64,000 bases of DNA from Anisakis pegreffii (Eukaryota > Nematoda > Chromadorea > Rhabditida > Anisakidae): NCBI GenBank assembly GCA_035041965.1, contig JAPYMA010000583.1:47513-111512 (forward strand). Reading direction: 5' to 3'. Shown here one piece after another: positions 13,555 through 26,800 of the stretch. Below the pieces are notes generated by a model, which saw only the letters and a list, made by a program, of their open reading frames with translations, was not told the origin of the DNA and made no database searches. The translations under genes were made by a program, and so were the position numbers. How positions within the stretch are numbered: the stretch's first letter is position 1; the number at the start of each line of letters is the position of its first letter.

Positions 13555-14236
13555 ATTGAAATTGTAACGATAATAATGATAATTGCGTGAACATATCACA
13601 CGATTGAAACATTCATCCGAACAGATGAAAGTGAAAGAATAACTCAGGGTGAATAATTTATAAAGTAAATAAAGACTTCGTCGTAAAGCAAATGAATAAT
13701 AATTTGTAAAGCGAATGAACTGAACAAACCGACCGCAATGTATGTAAACGAAATTTGTGACATAAATTCAACACACATGACATGACTGAGAAAACGCGGA
13801 GGACCGATATTTAAGATGGGGCAACGAGATAAGGTGTATATTTTGTGAATATTTGTTTTAAATTTTTCGAATTTTGTATTGTTTTGTTTTTTTTGTATTT
13901 TGTATCGCGACTAAACACTAGTCGCGACAATAGTGATATCAGTGGTATTGGTGATAACAGAGAGGCATAAACTCGTAGTGAATTGGATTTGCTTAATAAA
14001 TAAACAGATTCAGCATTCAGCAAGTTTATTGTTCAATGACGTTCTTCATTCAGTGATGTGATGATAAAATTAAGTCATTTTCTTTACGTCTTTAATGAAA
14101 AAGTCTTCAGAATGTTGCGTTTTGCAACAGAAAATTCGTGTAGTGAGTCGGTTGAAGTATTTTCGTTCCTATTCATTATTGATGTATTTATCGGTCTATC
14201 GAATGCGTTTTTGGAATATAATTTAATGGCTTGTTA

Positions 14237-15258
14237 TTAGGTCTGGCAAAAAGTTCCTGATCAACTACCCAGGCAAATTGATATAATGGAACATTGCGTT
14301 TCATTGTAGAGTTCTTGTATCTAGTGTTATATGTTTTGTAGCCCACTTTCTGCGCTATCTGAATATACTCGTATTTGGTCTTCATCCTCTTAATTTGGGG
14401 ACTTTCGGAGCATTGAATCTAAGCTATGGATGAGAAAATAATTCACGGAATCATGCTTTATGAATTCAAATTTGATCATTCGAGCAGGCAGACGATGGCT
14501 AATATCAACAAAGCGTTTGGTAAGGGAATCACTTCCAAATCCAGAGTTGGGGATTGGTTCAAGAATTTCGCTGCCAGAAACGTGAACCTCGGAGATGAAC
14601 TGAGGTCAGGTCGCCCTTCACACCTCAACAACAACGAAAGAGGTGGTGAAGTCGGACCCCACTCAGTCTCAGGCACAGATGGCAGACAAACTTGTTGTCT
14701 GCCGAAGAACTACCTCAACCCACCACGATAGATTGGGAAGGTCAAGAAGTTGGATCAGTGGGTTCCACATGAGCTGGATGAAACACAGCAATTTATACGT
14801 TTGCAAATTTGTTCTTTATTGCTGCTCAGAAACAACAGTGATCCATTCCTTGATCGAATTGTTACCGTGGATGAGAAGTGGATTGAATATGATAATCGGC
14901 GGAGGTCAACTCAATGGCGGACGTAGGTGATCCATCAAAAATGATGCCGAAACCGCCATTGCACCAACGAAAAATCATGCTCACCGTTTTCTGGTGTCGT
15001 GCGTTTCGAATTCCTTGAATGTGAGCAAACCATTGACGCCAAATACCACTCTCATACGCTTCAGGTGGCAAGGGATCAGTTGTTGAGAATAAGGCGAGCA
15101 CTGATGAACAAAAGTGGTCCGATCCTTTTACATGATAACGCCAGACCACACGCGGCACGAGCAACGTTTTCACCAATTCGGATAAACAGATTATCATCTA
15201 TTCAGGAACTTGGAGTTCTTCTTGTGTGATAAAAGCTTCTCTAATCAGACCCTACTAA
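14237..15258 (+). pseudogene. Mariner transposon relic with broken transposase
   Basis: The element starts with a mariner-type end, TTAGGTCTGGCAAAAAG, at 14,237. The 3' end near 15,245-15,258 is only loosely complementary. From the ATG at 14,426 the protein matches the SETMAR/mariner transposase N-terminus: a helix-turn-helix region with INKAFGKG, WFKNF and SGRPS. Later frames carry a DEKW block with the first catalytic Asp, and HDNARPH with the second. The frame shifts at least three times, stops occur, and the segment bearing the third catalytic Asp and about the last 100 residues is missing. Clearly inactive. Confidence 0.88.
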
Positions 15259-15700
15259 AACGTGACGTCCATCGATTTTTTGATTTTTTTTGAAATGTTT
15301 TCATGCTACAAGGATTAGATCCGACTAAACAATAGGACGGTCGGGTCAATAAGAAGGATGGAAGAGGTCACCGAAGTTTCGCAGCGAGCAGTGGCCACGC
15401 ATGTTTTCGTAGAGGCTAGTTGTTTTGCCACCTCATCTTTTTTTCTTGTGGTATTATTTTTTGCTTGGTCCCTAATTTCACAAAATGGGCGGAAATGGCC
15501 ATTGAATGGTTCTCACATATTTTTGACCTCTTCAAGAAGGTCAGAGGTCAAAGGGCGCGATGACTGGGTGAGCACCGATAGCGGTCACTTAGCGACGGAT
15601 TGGGGTAGGGTAAATTGTTTCAGCAGAACGGACAAAGCTCACCAATAGTGCAAGAAATGCGTCTTGAATACTTTGAAAAATCCCGAGAAGTGACGATCAC

Positions 15701-16160
15701 TTGGGTCAAAGCACACGTCTCAATACAGCCGTGACAAAATTCATTCTCCAGTGTGGTCCATGTCTTTTCGTCAATAATGCCATGACCGTAAGCGTAACGT
15801 ACTGACATATCGATATTCAGACCCTCGTTCACATAGCTATTCCCCAGCGCCATTCCCTACAATAATAATAGTCATAATAATGATAATCATAAGTACAGTA
15901 AATTATACAGTAACCACGATAAAGTACAGTAACCGTACGGTAACCACCATTACAATTACAGTAACAACAACAAAAACAATAACAACACAACTGAAAGTGA
16001 CACCTTCAAATTGATCTAAAACTCGTTCATTCCATCGATAATGCGAGCTGTCAACGTTGGTACATAGATGCCACCATAACTCTCACCCATGATATAAGTG
16101 GAGTGGTTCCTGAACGATGGGTAGGCCAGGAAGAAAGCTTTCACTGCTTCGTAATTCTCC
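15701..16160 (-). pseudogene. Serine carboxypeptidase (peptidase S10) fragment, broken
   Basis: Two minus-strand exons join in phase. The first, about 16,160-16,004, includes [10 protein letters not shown] and [13 protein letters not shown], which is the S10 nucleophile motif G-E-S-Y-G with its catalytic Ser intact. After a 147-bp intron the second, 15,856-15,701, reads [10 protein letters not shown] and then [11 protein letters not shown], as in cathepsin-A-like nematode enzymes. An in-frame TAG lies nine bases before the end of the first exon, where the family has F-x-I-N-L-K. I find no exons for the N-terminus, the catalytic Asp or the catalytic His. It is flanked by repeats, so a truncated or transduced pseudogene is most likely; a real gene with one stop error and distant exons is less likely. 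Confidence 0.75.
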
Positions 16161-16344
16161 AGAGAAGTTTACAAATATCCACTAAACATGCCAAAAATTT
16201 TTATCCGTTTGTGAGAGTTTTAAAAAAATTCGATGATATTCAATCACATTTCCAGTTGTTATTATTTGGTTGTTTGTCTAGAGCAATACAACGATTTGCT
16301 GCTCGATGTGATATCGATAATGTTGAGTATTGCCCAGTTCCACT

Positions 16345-16635
16345 AACAATGCGTAAAATTATTAAGAATGTTATCCGTTTGTGAGATGTGCGAAAAAACG
16401 CAAAAAGTTTTTGTAATGATCATGTTGTTGGAACACCACATTTTTTAATTTTTTTACAAGACAACGACATTTGGAACGACGACATTTTCTTTACAAGACA
16501 ACTGCGTCACACCTGATTTATTTTTCATCTGTGGTGTCCCAGCGGACCTGTTCCATTCATTCGCACTTTCAGATCATCTTATATTCCCTGTTGTGAGCCT
16601 TAAAAGTAATCACAAACGGCTTGAACTGATGAGCC
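16345..16635 (+). repeat. Dispersed repeat, copy 1
   Basis: Diverged direct copy of 17,145-17,415. Shared landmarks are ATCCGTTTGTGAGA, an ACACCACATTTTTTAATTTT block and TTATATTCCCT near the end. Non-coding; probably part of a short interspersed element. Confidence 0.55.
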
Positions 16636-16960
16636 AGTGATAAGAAACGCGATTCAAACAGTTCGCAGTTCGAGAGTGACAGACGACTGCAGGAGCGATT
16701 CGAACTCATTATCAGTGCATTTTATCACCCGAAACACCCGCACATGCGAGCAACGGTCTAGATTCCCACCCAAATTATGCCAGCCCTGGTAATTTACTCA
16801 AAAATTTACCCTTGAATTTCACTTTCCCAGTAGTTTAATTTAGAATGTGGTCATTTTTGCCCAAAAAGAACCAAGCACTCGAAAAGTTTCTGTGGATTTT
16901 AGAATTGAAGAAAAATGTTGGGTATTCAATAAAATGTTCAGAGACACTCAAAAAATTCCA

Positions 16961-17028
16961 TCAGCCACTTAGGGGACTCGAACCTCAGACCCTCATTTAA
17001 CGCTTTACCGACTGAGCTAAGCCAACTG
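16961..17028 (-). repeat. tRNA-like sequence (SINE head or tRNA relic)
   Basis: The minus strand carries a tRNA A-box-like TAGCTCAGTCGG at 17,020-17,009 and a B-box GGTTCGAGTCC at 16,984-16,974. The spacing is about 8 nt too short, and the acceptor and anticodon arms do not pair well, so it is not a functional tRNA gene. It lies between two copies of a dispersed repeat, which suggests a tRNA-derived SINE. Confidence 0.55.
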
Positions 17029-17144
17029 GATCTCGTTTACAATATTTCGCAGTAATATAAAATGTGATTCCTAATTTGTGCGATTTTGTTAAAAAATGGA
17101 ATATTACCCTTTCCCAACGCAATTCTGTGATTGTTTGACAAGCA

Positions 17145-17415
17145 ATGTGCAAAATTACCCATAAAATTATCCATTTGTGAGAGATTTGGAGAAATACAAA
17201 AGTTTTTTAACGGTCATATGCTTGAAACACCGCATTTTTTACATTTTTTTTATTTCTTAAAGTATACACATCTCTTCGACTACCTATACTTTACATTTTT
17301 TGTACGTTGTTCCAATAGACCTTTTACATTCCCGAACCGTTTCAGATCGGTTTATATTCCCTCTTTCGAACTTTGAAAGTGGTCAAAAGGGTTTATCAAA
17401 ACCATTCATAGTTGG
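17145..17415 (+). repeat. Dispersed repeat, copy 2
   Basis: Diverged direct copy of 16,345-16,635, with matching order of blocks and similar T-runs. Non-coding. Confidence 0.55.
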
Positions 17416-17509
17416 ATCAGGGGCACAGATATTGCATTTTCTAGCTCCCTTATAGGTGTTCGAGTGCATGGAGGCCTAGAGAATGGACGAATAACCTAAT
17501 TGTAAGGAG

Positions 17510-17556
17510 CTATCCTATCTAGGTACCGGGTTGAACCCGGTACCTAGATAGGATAG
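17510..17556. repeat. Perfect 47-bp palindrome
   Basis: Two 23-bp arms, identical as reverse complements, separated by a single base at the centre. The arm begins CTATCCTATCTAGGTACC. Such sequence can extrude as a cruciform. It may be a junction of two inverted elements or an assembly foldback. Confidence 0.9.
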
Positions 17557-17589
17557 TTTAAATATAAGCACATTGATGTATTTTTTTCG

Positions 17590-17745
17590 AATTTTCGTTC
17601 GCTCGGAATCCGACCGAGTTGGCAATTTGTTATTCCGACAAAAATGGCATTTGGGCGTTCCGACAGTCGGAATTCCGACCGAAATTGTCGGATTTTTCCA
17701 ACCGACTGTCGGTCGAATCCCATCACTACTCTTTACGCAACACTT
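17590..17745. repeat. CCGAC/GTCGG-rich imperfect inverted repeats
   Basis: A cluster of TCGG, CCGAC and GTCGGA words in both orientations, such as CCGACAGTCGG and CCGACTGTCGG, forming overlapping imperfect hairpins. The open frames on both strands are by-products of this palindromy. Confidence 0.6.
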
Positions 17746-17791
17746 CCTTGCATACACTTGGGAGTGAGATTCTCCAGCGGCTCTGTTTAGA

Positions 17792-17907
17792 GCTGGTATA
17801 ACCCATAGACCCTCTTTTGAGCCAATAAAAGTCAATGGCCCTCTTTAGCGCCAGTTTAACCTGACGTCCCTCTTTAGCGCCAATATAACCTAACGGTTCT
17901 CCTTGTT
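17792..17907. repeat. 29-bp tandem repeat, about 4 copies
   Basis: Degenerate copies of a unit resembling CCAGTTTAACCTGACGTC followed by CCTCTTTAGCG. The third copy is the cleanest. Non-coding. Confidence 0.7.
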
Positions 17908-20311
17908 AAAGCTATCGAACCAATAGATCAAACTTCAGTTATTTCTTTTTCAATCCATCCGTCCTTATCAAGCCACTATAACTGATAAGCTACAGCATGC
18001 CCTTGCTTCGTAAAGGTAGGATATTTAAAGGCTTCTAGTTTCTTATCGACCTCTTTAAGTTTTATCAAAATCTGCATGATCTCTTTCATTTGCTGTACTA
18101 TACCTCTTTTTAGGCTTATGTTTTTTAAAAGTTTATATTCTACAATGAGTTCATACCTCGCGTATCATACTTCATTAATTTTTGTTTCGAATGCAATAAC
18201 AGATTAAGTAACCGAGCACAGTGATTTGGATATTTGGATATATTTCGTCGGATTCATTTCGGACGAGTCATATTGCTATAATTATTGTTTTTTATTGTTC
18301 TCTCTGATGATAACAAATTTATTACTCTAGAGCAGTGTTCCACTTCACGATAATGCATGTAACATGCTGAATTGATCAGGTTGCGCGATGATGAAGAATA
18401 GATGTCCTGTTTTCTTTTTTTGTTTGATGCTGTAACGTTTGTGATGCGATGTTAATGTGATATGTTGTATGCTGTGATGTGGTATGTGTTGTAAGTTGTG
18501 ATGTGATATGTGTTGCATTTTGTGATGTTTTTTATATTTACATTTTTGACGTGAACTTTATAGAAAGATCAAAAGTTTTAGGGAGGGGGGTATCGTTATT
18601 CTTTCGTTTCTTTTACTTTATTTTTGTTTGTTTTCATTGGTGTTTTTCGTGTTTGGAAGAGCTGTTCAAGGAACCTCGCCTTCCGGCCACTTCGTGTGGT
18701 TATTAGGGCTCTTTCAATCGGTATTACCTGGCTAGTGAATGACTGTTGCATATGTTAGGTTATGCACTGATGGATCCAAAGTTGTCTTTTGGGTGATGGA
18801 ATTTGAGTCACCAGTAACTATGAGGTGTTCACTAGCTGGGTGAATCAGGTGAAAATTCAATTTCACCTGATTTCCAACTTAAACCAGAGGTCGACGCTGT
18901 CGATGTGTTTGTAAGATTTGGATGGGTTTGGAAAGGTTCATCATAGATTTGTGCTCATGGGTAACAGCCATCGCTCTGGTGCTTTGAGTAGTGAATGGCT
19001 TGCCAGTTCGGATTGGTCAGGATTGACAAAACGTCCTCTAACCAAAGATTCGTTCGAACTGGAAGTCAGGTTTTCCTTTTCTGGGCACCTGGTCGCAAAA
19101 CGGCATTTCGGGACCCGTCCAGCGATCAGTGGACTCTTTTCCGAAAATGGTCGAGTTGGTTGGTCCGTCATGGTTGTTTCTAGAATTTTTAAATTCCCGA
19201 TTCAAACGAGGTGTGAGGTATTGATACGCAAGATAATAGAGTGAAGGAAGGTGTGGAACAAGTTTTGTGCATAGTAAACCGAGTTCTCCTCGCTAATCTC
19301 GAAATATCGGTGTATGCCAACGTGTATGCCTCTTGCCAACGTCGTTAAGTTGAACATTACAAACTAAAAATTTGTAATCTCTCGCACAAAATTACAAGAA
19401 TGAATACTGTGTGAATACCGATACTCTGCTCTGATATGATCTAATCTGGAGTTCGGTGTTGCGGACACCTTGACTCAGTGATAATTTCACATACGTTCGC
19501 ATACATCTTCACACCTATCAGGCATGAGCCTTGAGCTGCCGGTTGTTTTCAACCGTCTTTCAAGACCGCACTCATAAAAATTGGTAAGTTCTTATATTGG
19601 GGAAGGTAGTGCGACCTATCAGACCATTGAAAGAGGTAATGCAGCTCCCGGACGTGAAAACCACTGATTTACAACATATTAAGAAGACTGCATTGATCGC
19701 AACACTTCAGACATACATTGAAAAGGCAATTGTGTTCACCTCTGTACGGTATATAACCTTGTACATTATCTTATCAGCGCTCATTTTCATGAAATTTCCA
19801 AGCTCTCAAACAACCTCAATCGAAAAGGTTGTAGCACTGAATATAAACTGGCTGTGAACAAATGGAAAGTGAATGATTCCACATACTATTCTTCGAAGAG
19901 GTTCAAGAAACTTTGAATATGTATCCATCGTCAAATGCATTCAAAAAACGACTGCATGCTCTCTCAGCATAATCAATTGGTTTTAGACCGCTTGTCAAAG
20001 AACAATGACAAGTTCTCATGCATTATTTTCAAATGATTACTCGATCGACTCTTGTAATAATATTTTCGTTGTTTTTTTTCAATTTCTTTCTTGTCGCATC
20101 CAAGTGATATATTACAAATTACGCAGTGTTTCATGTTCCACTCTAATGTAGGTAGATTGTTTCTTTTTGTTCTGATGTGCAGAATAATTATGTAAATAAT
20201 ATTTTTCCTATCGGACTGTTCATCGTATCACGCACATAATTCATTTTTATTTCTTTTCTTTACATCTTTTCATCCTCAACAAAAATTAAGGTAGTACATT
20301 AGTGATGATTA
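17908..20311. other. Intergenic; no supported gene
   Basis: Slightly more GC-rich than the surroundings between 18,700 and 19,250. Overlapping frames there on both strands show no domain I recognise. A 12-bp hairpin with arm AATCAGGTGAAA lies at 18,844-18,873. Decayed retroelement sequence is possible but not demonstrated. Confidence 0.35.
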
Positions 20312-20864
20312 TGTGTGGTTGGACGAGGGCAGAATAAATAAATAAAGTTTATTAAGAATATTTATGAACTTACAATACTGGTGGATATAGTTCAATTAAT
20401 TATAACTGTTTAGGGTGCCAATCACTGGCTTACTAATATTATAATTTATAAAAATTGAGATGCCAGTCACCGGCTTATTAAGATTAACAATATTAATATT
20501 AGTTAACAATAATTACTTCATAAATAAATCACGAATTCAGTACAGCAGTTGAGATGCCAATCACTGGCGAACACTTATTGAATGATTGCTACACTTCTGG
20601 GATCTGCTCGCTTCTCCTTCGGCTCCTTTTATGGCCTTCGTTTTCTCTGCTTTTCTCACGTCCCTGAAATATCATATTCGTAGATAAGATCTTATGCTAG
20701 CTTCTTAGCTTTCAAACAATGTCTTTGTTCTGGCTGTTAGAATGTGTTTTATCTGAATATGCAACAAATATGTTGCCTTTCCCATATGTTCATCTTTATG
20801 TTTTGATTTGGACCGTTCTATCGAAATGATGTTTTGGGAATTCGAAAAGTACAATGTTTACACA
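20312..20864 (-). mobile_element. LTR-like dispersed repeat, copy C
   Basis: Reverse-strand member of the family at 7,479 and 9,014. It has TGTGTAAACATTG at its start (20,864), three GCCARTCACYGGC motifs (near 20,416, 20,463 and 20,555) and an AATAAA close to its CCACACA end. The best-preserved copy of the three. No target duplication is visible and there is no open frame of note. Confidence 0.5.
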
Positions 20865-23800
20865 TTCACTGTTATAACTCTATTTTTGTTTCGCATAATT
20901 TTCGTGCGAACAAATACCATTATTACCTTTACATTGGCAACACTGGTTATTAATATAAGACGAATGAATACCATGCAGGATTGTACATGAAAGCAGAAGT
21001 GCTTCCAATGCTATCTTTTATAAGCTATACAATGGTTTTACTTACTTATATCCACATGTAAGATGGTACAGACGATAAAAGTTACCAGCACAGTTCTTTC
21101 TTTATTTATGGTTTCTTCACTTTTTTTGCATCGGTTGTATCTTTTGTTTATGTGTGCACATATCGTAAAAAAATTTCGGATGGTGCATGCGAGAGCGGTT
21201 AACTAAGCCACTGCTTTTTTTGATGAAAAAAAAGAAGGAATACGTTCGTTTCAAACTTAACCAAGAAACAATAGCTGTTGACAGTTGCAGTGGGATTCTA
21301 TGGGTTTACAAGAAATGCGTCTGAATGCTGACATGAGCAAAAAAGCCTGTCGAATAATTAGAGACCATCCATCCATCGTTCGTTTTCTACACTTAATCGT
21401 TTTCACATTTTCCCTTCATTATCAAAAGCAAACAAATGTGAACTTCATTTCACATGCATTTACGAACGAAACAATTATCGAATCGATTCAATGACATAGA
21501 TTGCTTGAGCTTTCTGAAGAAAACGACTAACTGCTTCCTATAAAATTCTACTTTTATATGCATTATATCGAAAAGATGTTTTCATGATCATCGCGTTAAA
21601 ACATTTCTTTTTTTCACTTTTTTAAACAAAACTCGATATGGTGTATGATACATTTATTTATTGTACTTGTATTGTCAGCTTCAGATGATATACAGTAATT
21701 TAGTCGGCGAAATTCTTTGATCAATGATAATTTTCGAAGGAGCTGTTTAGCTGAATATAATTTAGAATTTTATGATAAAACGATCAGTTCTGTTTCTGCC
21801 AATTGACATCAGCGGTTGCATCATTGGATTCGAATACTTCTAGATATTCAATCCGTGAACATTATCAGAGGCAAAAAAAACGGTTGTATCAGTGTTAAAA
21901 TGATATGCTAAAGTATTATATGCATGTTTTTATTCGATTGTGTAGGCTGAGAAAACATTCTGAAAGCGAAATGAACGTGATAGACGAATGTCATTAATGC
22001 TTGGAACTTAAGTAGTCGTGTGCTACAGTTATTGCTGCAAGCAGTCCAACAACAATGCTCTTTCATCGAATCACATAAAGCATACTGGATTAATCGTGCC
22101 TCTCGATCATGTTAGTGCCCTACAACTGCCTTCATTCATGCGCATTTTCTTCTTCTTAAATTCCTATTCATTACTTTCATCACCACAGCTGACACTCTTA
22201 AACTTCAGCAGATCGACATTACTGGAACTTGACTGTTTTTGACGTGAAATAATTTGAAAATTTTGAGTCCGTTATCATCACTGTCACAATGATTTCTATT
22301 ACCAAACTAAGCGAAATTTTTCGCTTTTTAGAGTTATTTTTCTCATTTGTTGATAGTATTAATTACATTTTGTACAGATCTTTTGCTTATAATCAATCAG
22401 CGGCACACACCTCTTGAAGTACATCTGTTTTGTTTTTCTTACATGATTGATATTAAGCAGGCAAATGCAACAATCACTTTTTATGCATTTTTTCTTTTCT
22501 TTTTTGAAAGTATTGCTTAGATTAGTTATCTTCAAATTATCAAGTCTTCTTGAACAATCTGTAGGGTGCATTCTCGGAATGATCAGCAACAGTATCAGAA
22601 GTTTAGGTTTAATTCGATCAAAATTTCAGTTTCATTTCAATCACGACTTCAATTTGAGTATTTTATTTGAGAATGATTTTGACGATAGGGCGAATTAACT
22701 CGAAAAATTTCATCATCAGAAACGCTTGTTTTAAGCGTGAACGTACAATCATGTGGTAGTTAGACGTAAATTATAAGGTAGAAACGCCTGTTGTAGTAAT
22801 ATTGGATTCAGTCTGTGAGTCAAGTATAAATGATGCTAAAGGAACATGTTGTAAGGAGTACATAATTAAATGTACTTTCAATCTGAAACTAATTGCATGT
22901 TGTACTCGTCGATGGATGCCTTTCAAAGTGAATTTCTGAATGAATCTAATGACTACTGTCCACAGAAATAATATAAGACATTTGAATCAAGAAATTAAGA
23001 ACGCGATCGCGCATTATCCACTCATCATTAACGAATATTGTCAAACGTAATTTTTCTTTCTTGGAATCAATCCTTTAATTATCATTTACTGTGTGCTGCT
23101 AAAATTAGATCATTATTTTGCAAGTGCTGACATTCCAAATGAATTCGACTTGAATTTTACAGTTGCTCAGTAATGTTTGCTAGAATAGTGCAACAGAAGC
23201 ATCTGGGGCACCCGTCTGAGTTTTTAAGGTGTAAGCCGAAATGTGAACTGAAGTCTAATCGTGGGGTGATAGCCAAAGGCTAGGAATGAGCTTAAAACTA
23301 ATTCGAATGCATGAGGCTGAAACTCGAGCATGTATTTCGAGTATATTTTGCAGGTTGTGTGTATTATTCTGATCATTTCCAAGCTTGAATTGTACTCTGA
23401 TTTTTTAAAATTATTATAGCTTTCAGTCAGAACCACAAGACGACATGATTAATTTCATCAAATAATAATTCAGATTTGCATTCAATACATAACGTTTTTG
23501 TATGATGGATGGATGAGTTATGATTTTTATTCGTATTTCCTCTCGTCGTAGGTTAAGCTTTGCTTTGCAGTCGATGAGGTTTTAACGAGGTTTCCATGAG
23601 CGTAGTAAGTTGTTAGCTGAAAAGACGAAATGCTTTTAGCGATCGCTGAATGAATTTGAAAAAAATAAAGAGATGTAGGTATAGTTTATGTTCACTGAAT
23701 GAATAGGCTGCTCAATTTTTTTTTGAAATATCAAAAGTTACAGTTTCTAATCTCTCGAAAAATGCTTTCCGGGCTAATGATAACTTGTGTGAAATTTAGC

Positions 23801-26800
23801 GTCTAAAGAAATGATCTAAAGCGCTACTGGGTTAAATTATTTTTTCGTCTAAAGCACAGTACTGTGTAGCTGTTGTGTTTGTTCAACCTAATTTTTTTCC
23901 GATGTACCTTCACAGAAATCGCTTCCATCCAAAAAAGCACCATTCTGTGGGATGGAAGCAAAAAATTCCGCATTCTGAAATATGCGCGCTGTGGCCGTTT
24001 TAAGCGAAAAACATTTTGACTCATTGCCTCATACGAGCAATTTTTTTCACTCATTAAAACACGACATATGCCTGTGTATAAACGTGCAAACTAAGTTAAC
24101 GTATGAACGAATAAACATCTCGGCAATAAATTATGGAACAAATGAATAAATAAGTAAAGAAATAGCAGTATTCAAGACAGCAATGGCAAAAAAGTTCATT
24201 AAGAGCTGGTTAGCAGATGGCTGTTATGAACAGTATAAAACAATTGAAAAGAATGCACGAATGAATGCTGCTTGTATGTAGAAAATCATCAGCACCTCAT
24301 TTGAACGCAGACCATGTTGCTGTCTGTCCCAGTTGAATTATCTCAATTATATATAATATTGTAAAATCAAGTGATCTTACCAATTCCATACTCATAAAAA
24401 CGCTGTGCCTTGTGTTTTTATTGATTTCACTGAATGCAGTGCTCGACAGAATGTACGAGTCGTCTTAGAGGGTCAGAAGCACGAGCAAGAAACGTCTATT
24501 GTTCTCAGAGGAACCCCAATCGAAGTTCGGAGTTACTCTATCGGGTTTCACTGGTGATAGAATAATTCCAATCCTCTCATATTTATCCCTAATTCGAACC
24601 CAAATCGTATCGTCATCGTTTATTGCTTTCGTTATGAACTCGATTCCAGTGAACACCGAAGTGTTCACATTGACCAGTTCAGTACAGATTTTTATTCGCA
24701 AATAAAATCAAAAGAAACAACCAAGACAACTTTAGATTCAATTCTGCACTTCATTCCAGCAGTGATAGTGAAGAAGAATGTGTGCTTTCATGTTCGTTGT
24801 TCGTATTGCTCCATTTCAGTTCAGTCGAGTTCTGATCCTTATAATTTGCAAATGTCCGTTCATTTTGTTTGCATAGTATGCATGAATGTGTGTGCGAGCG
24901 ATCAGTTAAGTTTCAAGCTGCTGCTTATGCACTGGTGTCATTGCTTCGTCCAAGTATCTGGGCGTCGCTCGGTGGTGGTTTTGTGAGGATTATCTGTTCA
25001 CTAATCTTTTGCCCGTTGTTTCCATTAATCTTATCCCATTTGTCAGAAATTTCGTAAAATTTTGCATTTTGTTGTTTGAACTGAAAACATCTTCGATGGA
25101 GTAAACGTAGAGAAGTAATCAGCAAACGACTAATGACGCGATGATAGATGAATATAAAGATGATGAAGAGAAAGCCCAATCCAATGAGCCAATCGGCCAG
25201 TCTGACGCAAACTTTCTCATATGGGTGCGTAACTGGTGTGTTTGTGAACGTATGTGCTTACTTATGTATTTTAGCAGTATTTTAACGCAGACTTATCGAT
25301 GAGGACAATTCTCGTTCAGTTCCACTCATATCCTCGCTGTTTTAGTTTGATTAGAAATATTTAATCTTATGAAAAAGACGAAATTTAATCATTTGTAACA
25401 CAAATGATGCGATTAGTATTTCACTGAGTCAGTCAAGCATTCAATTTCAGGAAATAAAACATTTGATGACTTTACGTAGTATGTTGGTGACTTCTTCATT
25501 AGTTGTAAGTAACAAACCGTTTTGGTTGTTATGTATATATCGATTCCTAAGTGGTCATGATTTCGTTTACATTTCATAAATCCATTTTCTATCTCCAATT
25601 TAAGCCAATTTTTTTGCATTGAAGTTAGATGATGCCATTAAAGAAAGCCTTCATGAATGAAGTAACCCAGTTTGTTGATGTTGCTGAGGTGTATATATCA
25701 TCAGCTTACGAAGTAACGGTTATTTGGGTTCGTTTAACTTATGTATACGACAAGGTTAAGCCACATCTTGAATCTGAATGTAGATGATGTTGTGTCTGAA
25801 GATATTCAAATGTGACTTGAAATGAAACATTATCAGTGAGGCATGAAATGACTGTAGTTCTCATGTGGATTATCTTTTATTTGGTACTTTAGCCATGATT
25901 AATGCCTTCTTTGTCTAAAATTTGCTTAAAAAAACTTGTGAGGAAATTTTGAGAGAGGAAAGTTTTTAAAGATGAAAATTCTGAAGTGTGAAGGAAGGAT
26001 CTGTTTCACTGAAAGAGAAAATGTCTCATCGAATGATCACACTGTCAATTGAATCAAATGATAATTTTGTATTAGTTGAATTGATTTTCATGACTTGATT
26101 TTAATTTAACCGATAATCACAAGTTGGTGAATGTCTTCATATAATTATGAATGATTTTCAACAACTCAAATGTTGTGTCAAAATCATGTCTTCAAAATAC
26201 CAATGATCATTTCTGAGTAACATTGATCGTGATATATTTCATTCACTTCTTTGAACAATTCATCTGATAGACATCATATAAAGTTTGAATCAGCTGTTTT
26301 TATTGATGATTCATTGCATGATTTGTAATTTCATCTCATCACTGCATTGATTTCAGAAACACATACGACTTCGTTTAAATATGAATGTCCTGGTTGCATG
26401 ATGATTCAATTTCTTTTGCTTTGAAACTCGATGTACTTCCGAATGAATTCAGCTTTAATTGAACCGTTCAGAGATGCAGCCACATATATGTCTATGTTAT
26501 ATATTGACGAATGCGTTAATCGAATCCCTGTCGTCTAGTCTCAGTGGTCTGCTATTACATCACTGCACTAAAACTTCAGTACCGAAACAAGCAAGCTGTT
26601 CCCTCATCAGTGATGTTTTCTTCCTTATAATTTGCTTCTTCTGCTACCTCAGCCATTCATTTGTAATAGCACTAATGATCATTCTCGTGAGGTTAATTAA
26701 TGAAAATAGCCATAAGTTCAAAGAAAATATCTTATATGTTGTATATGTACTTATTGAGTACAAATCAGAATAACTGTGAAAATAAAAGTGGTAATAATTC

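Noticed and set aside
14862..15197. 111-codon minus-strand frame
   Set aside because: Shadow of the mariner transposase relic on the plus strand.
24465..24705. Overlapping open frames on both strands, 68 and 78 codons
   Set aside because: Slightly higher GC and a plausible minus-strand composition, but no ATG, acceptor or family match.
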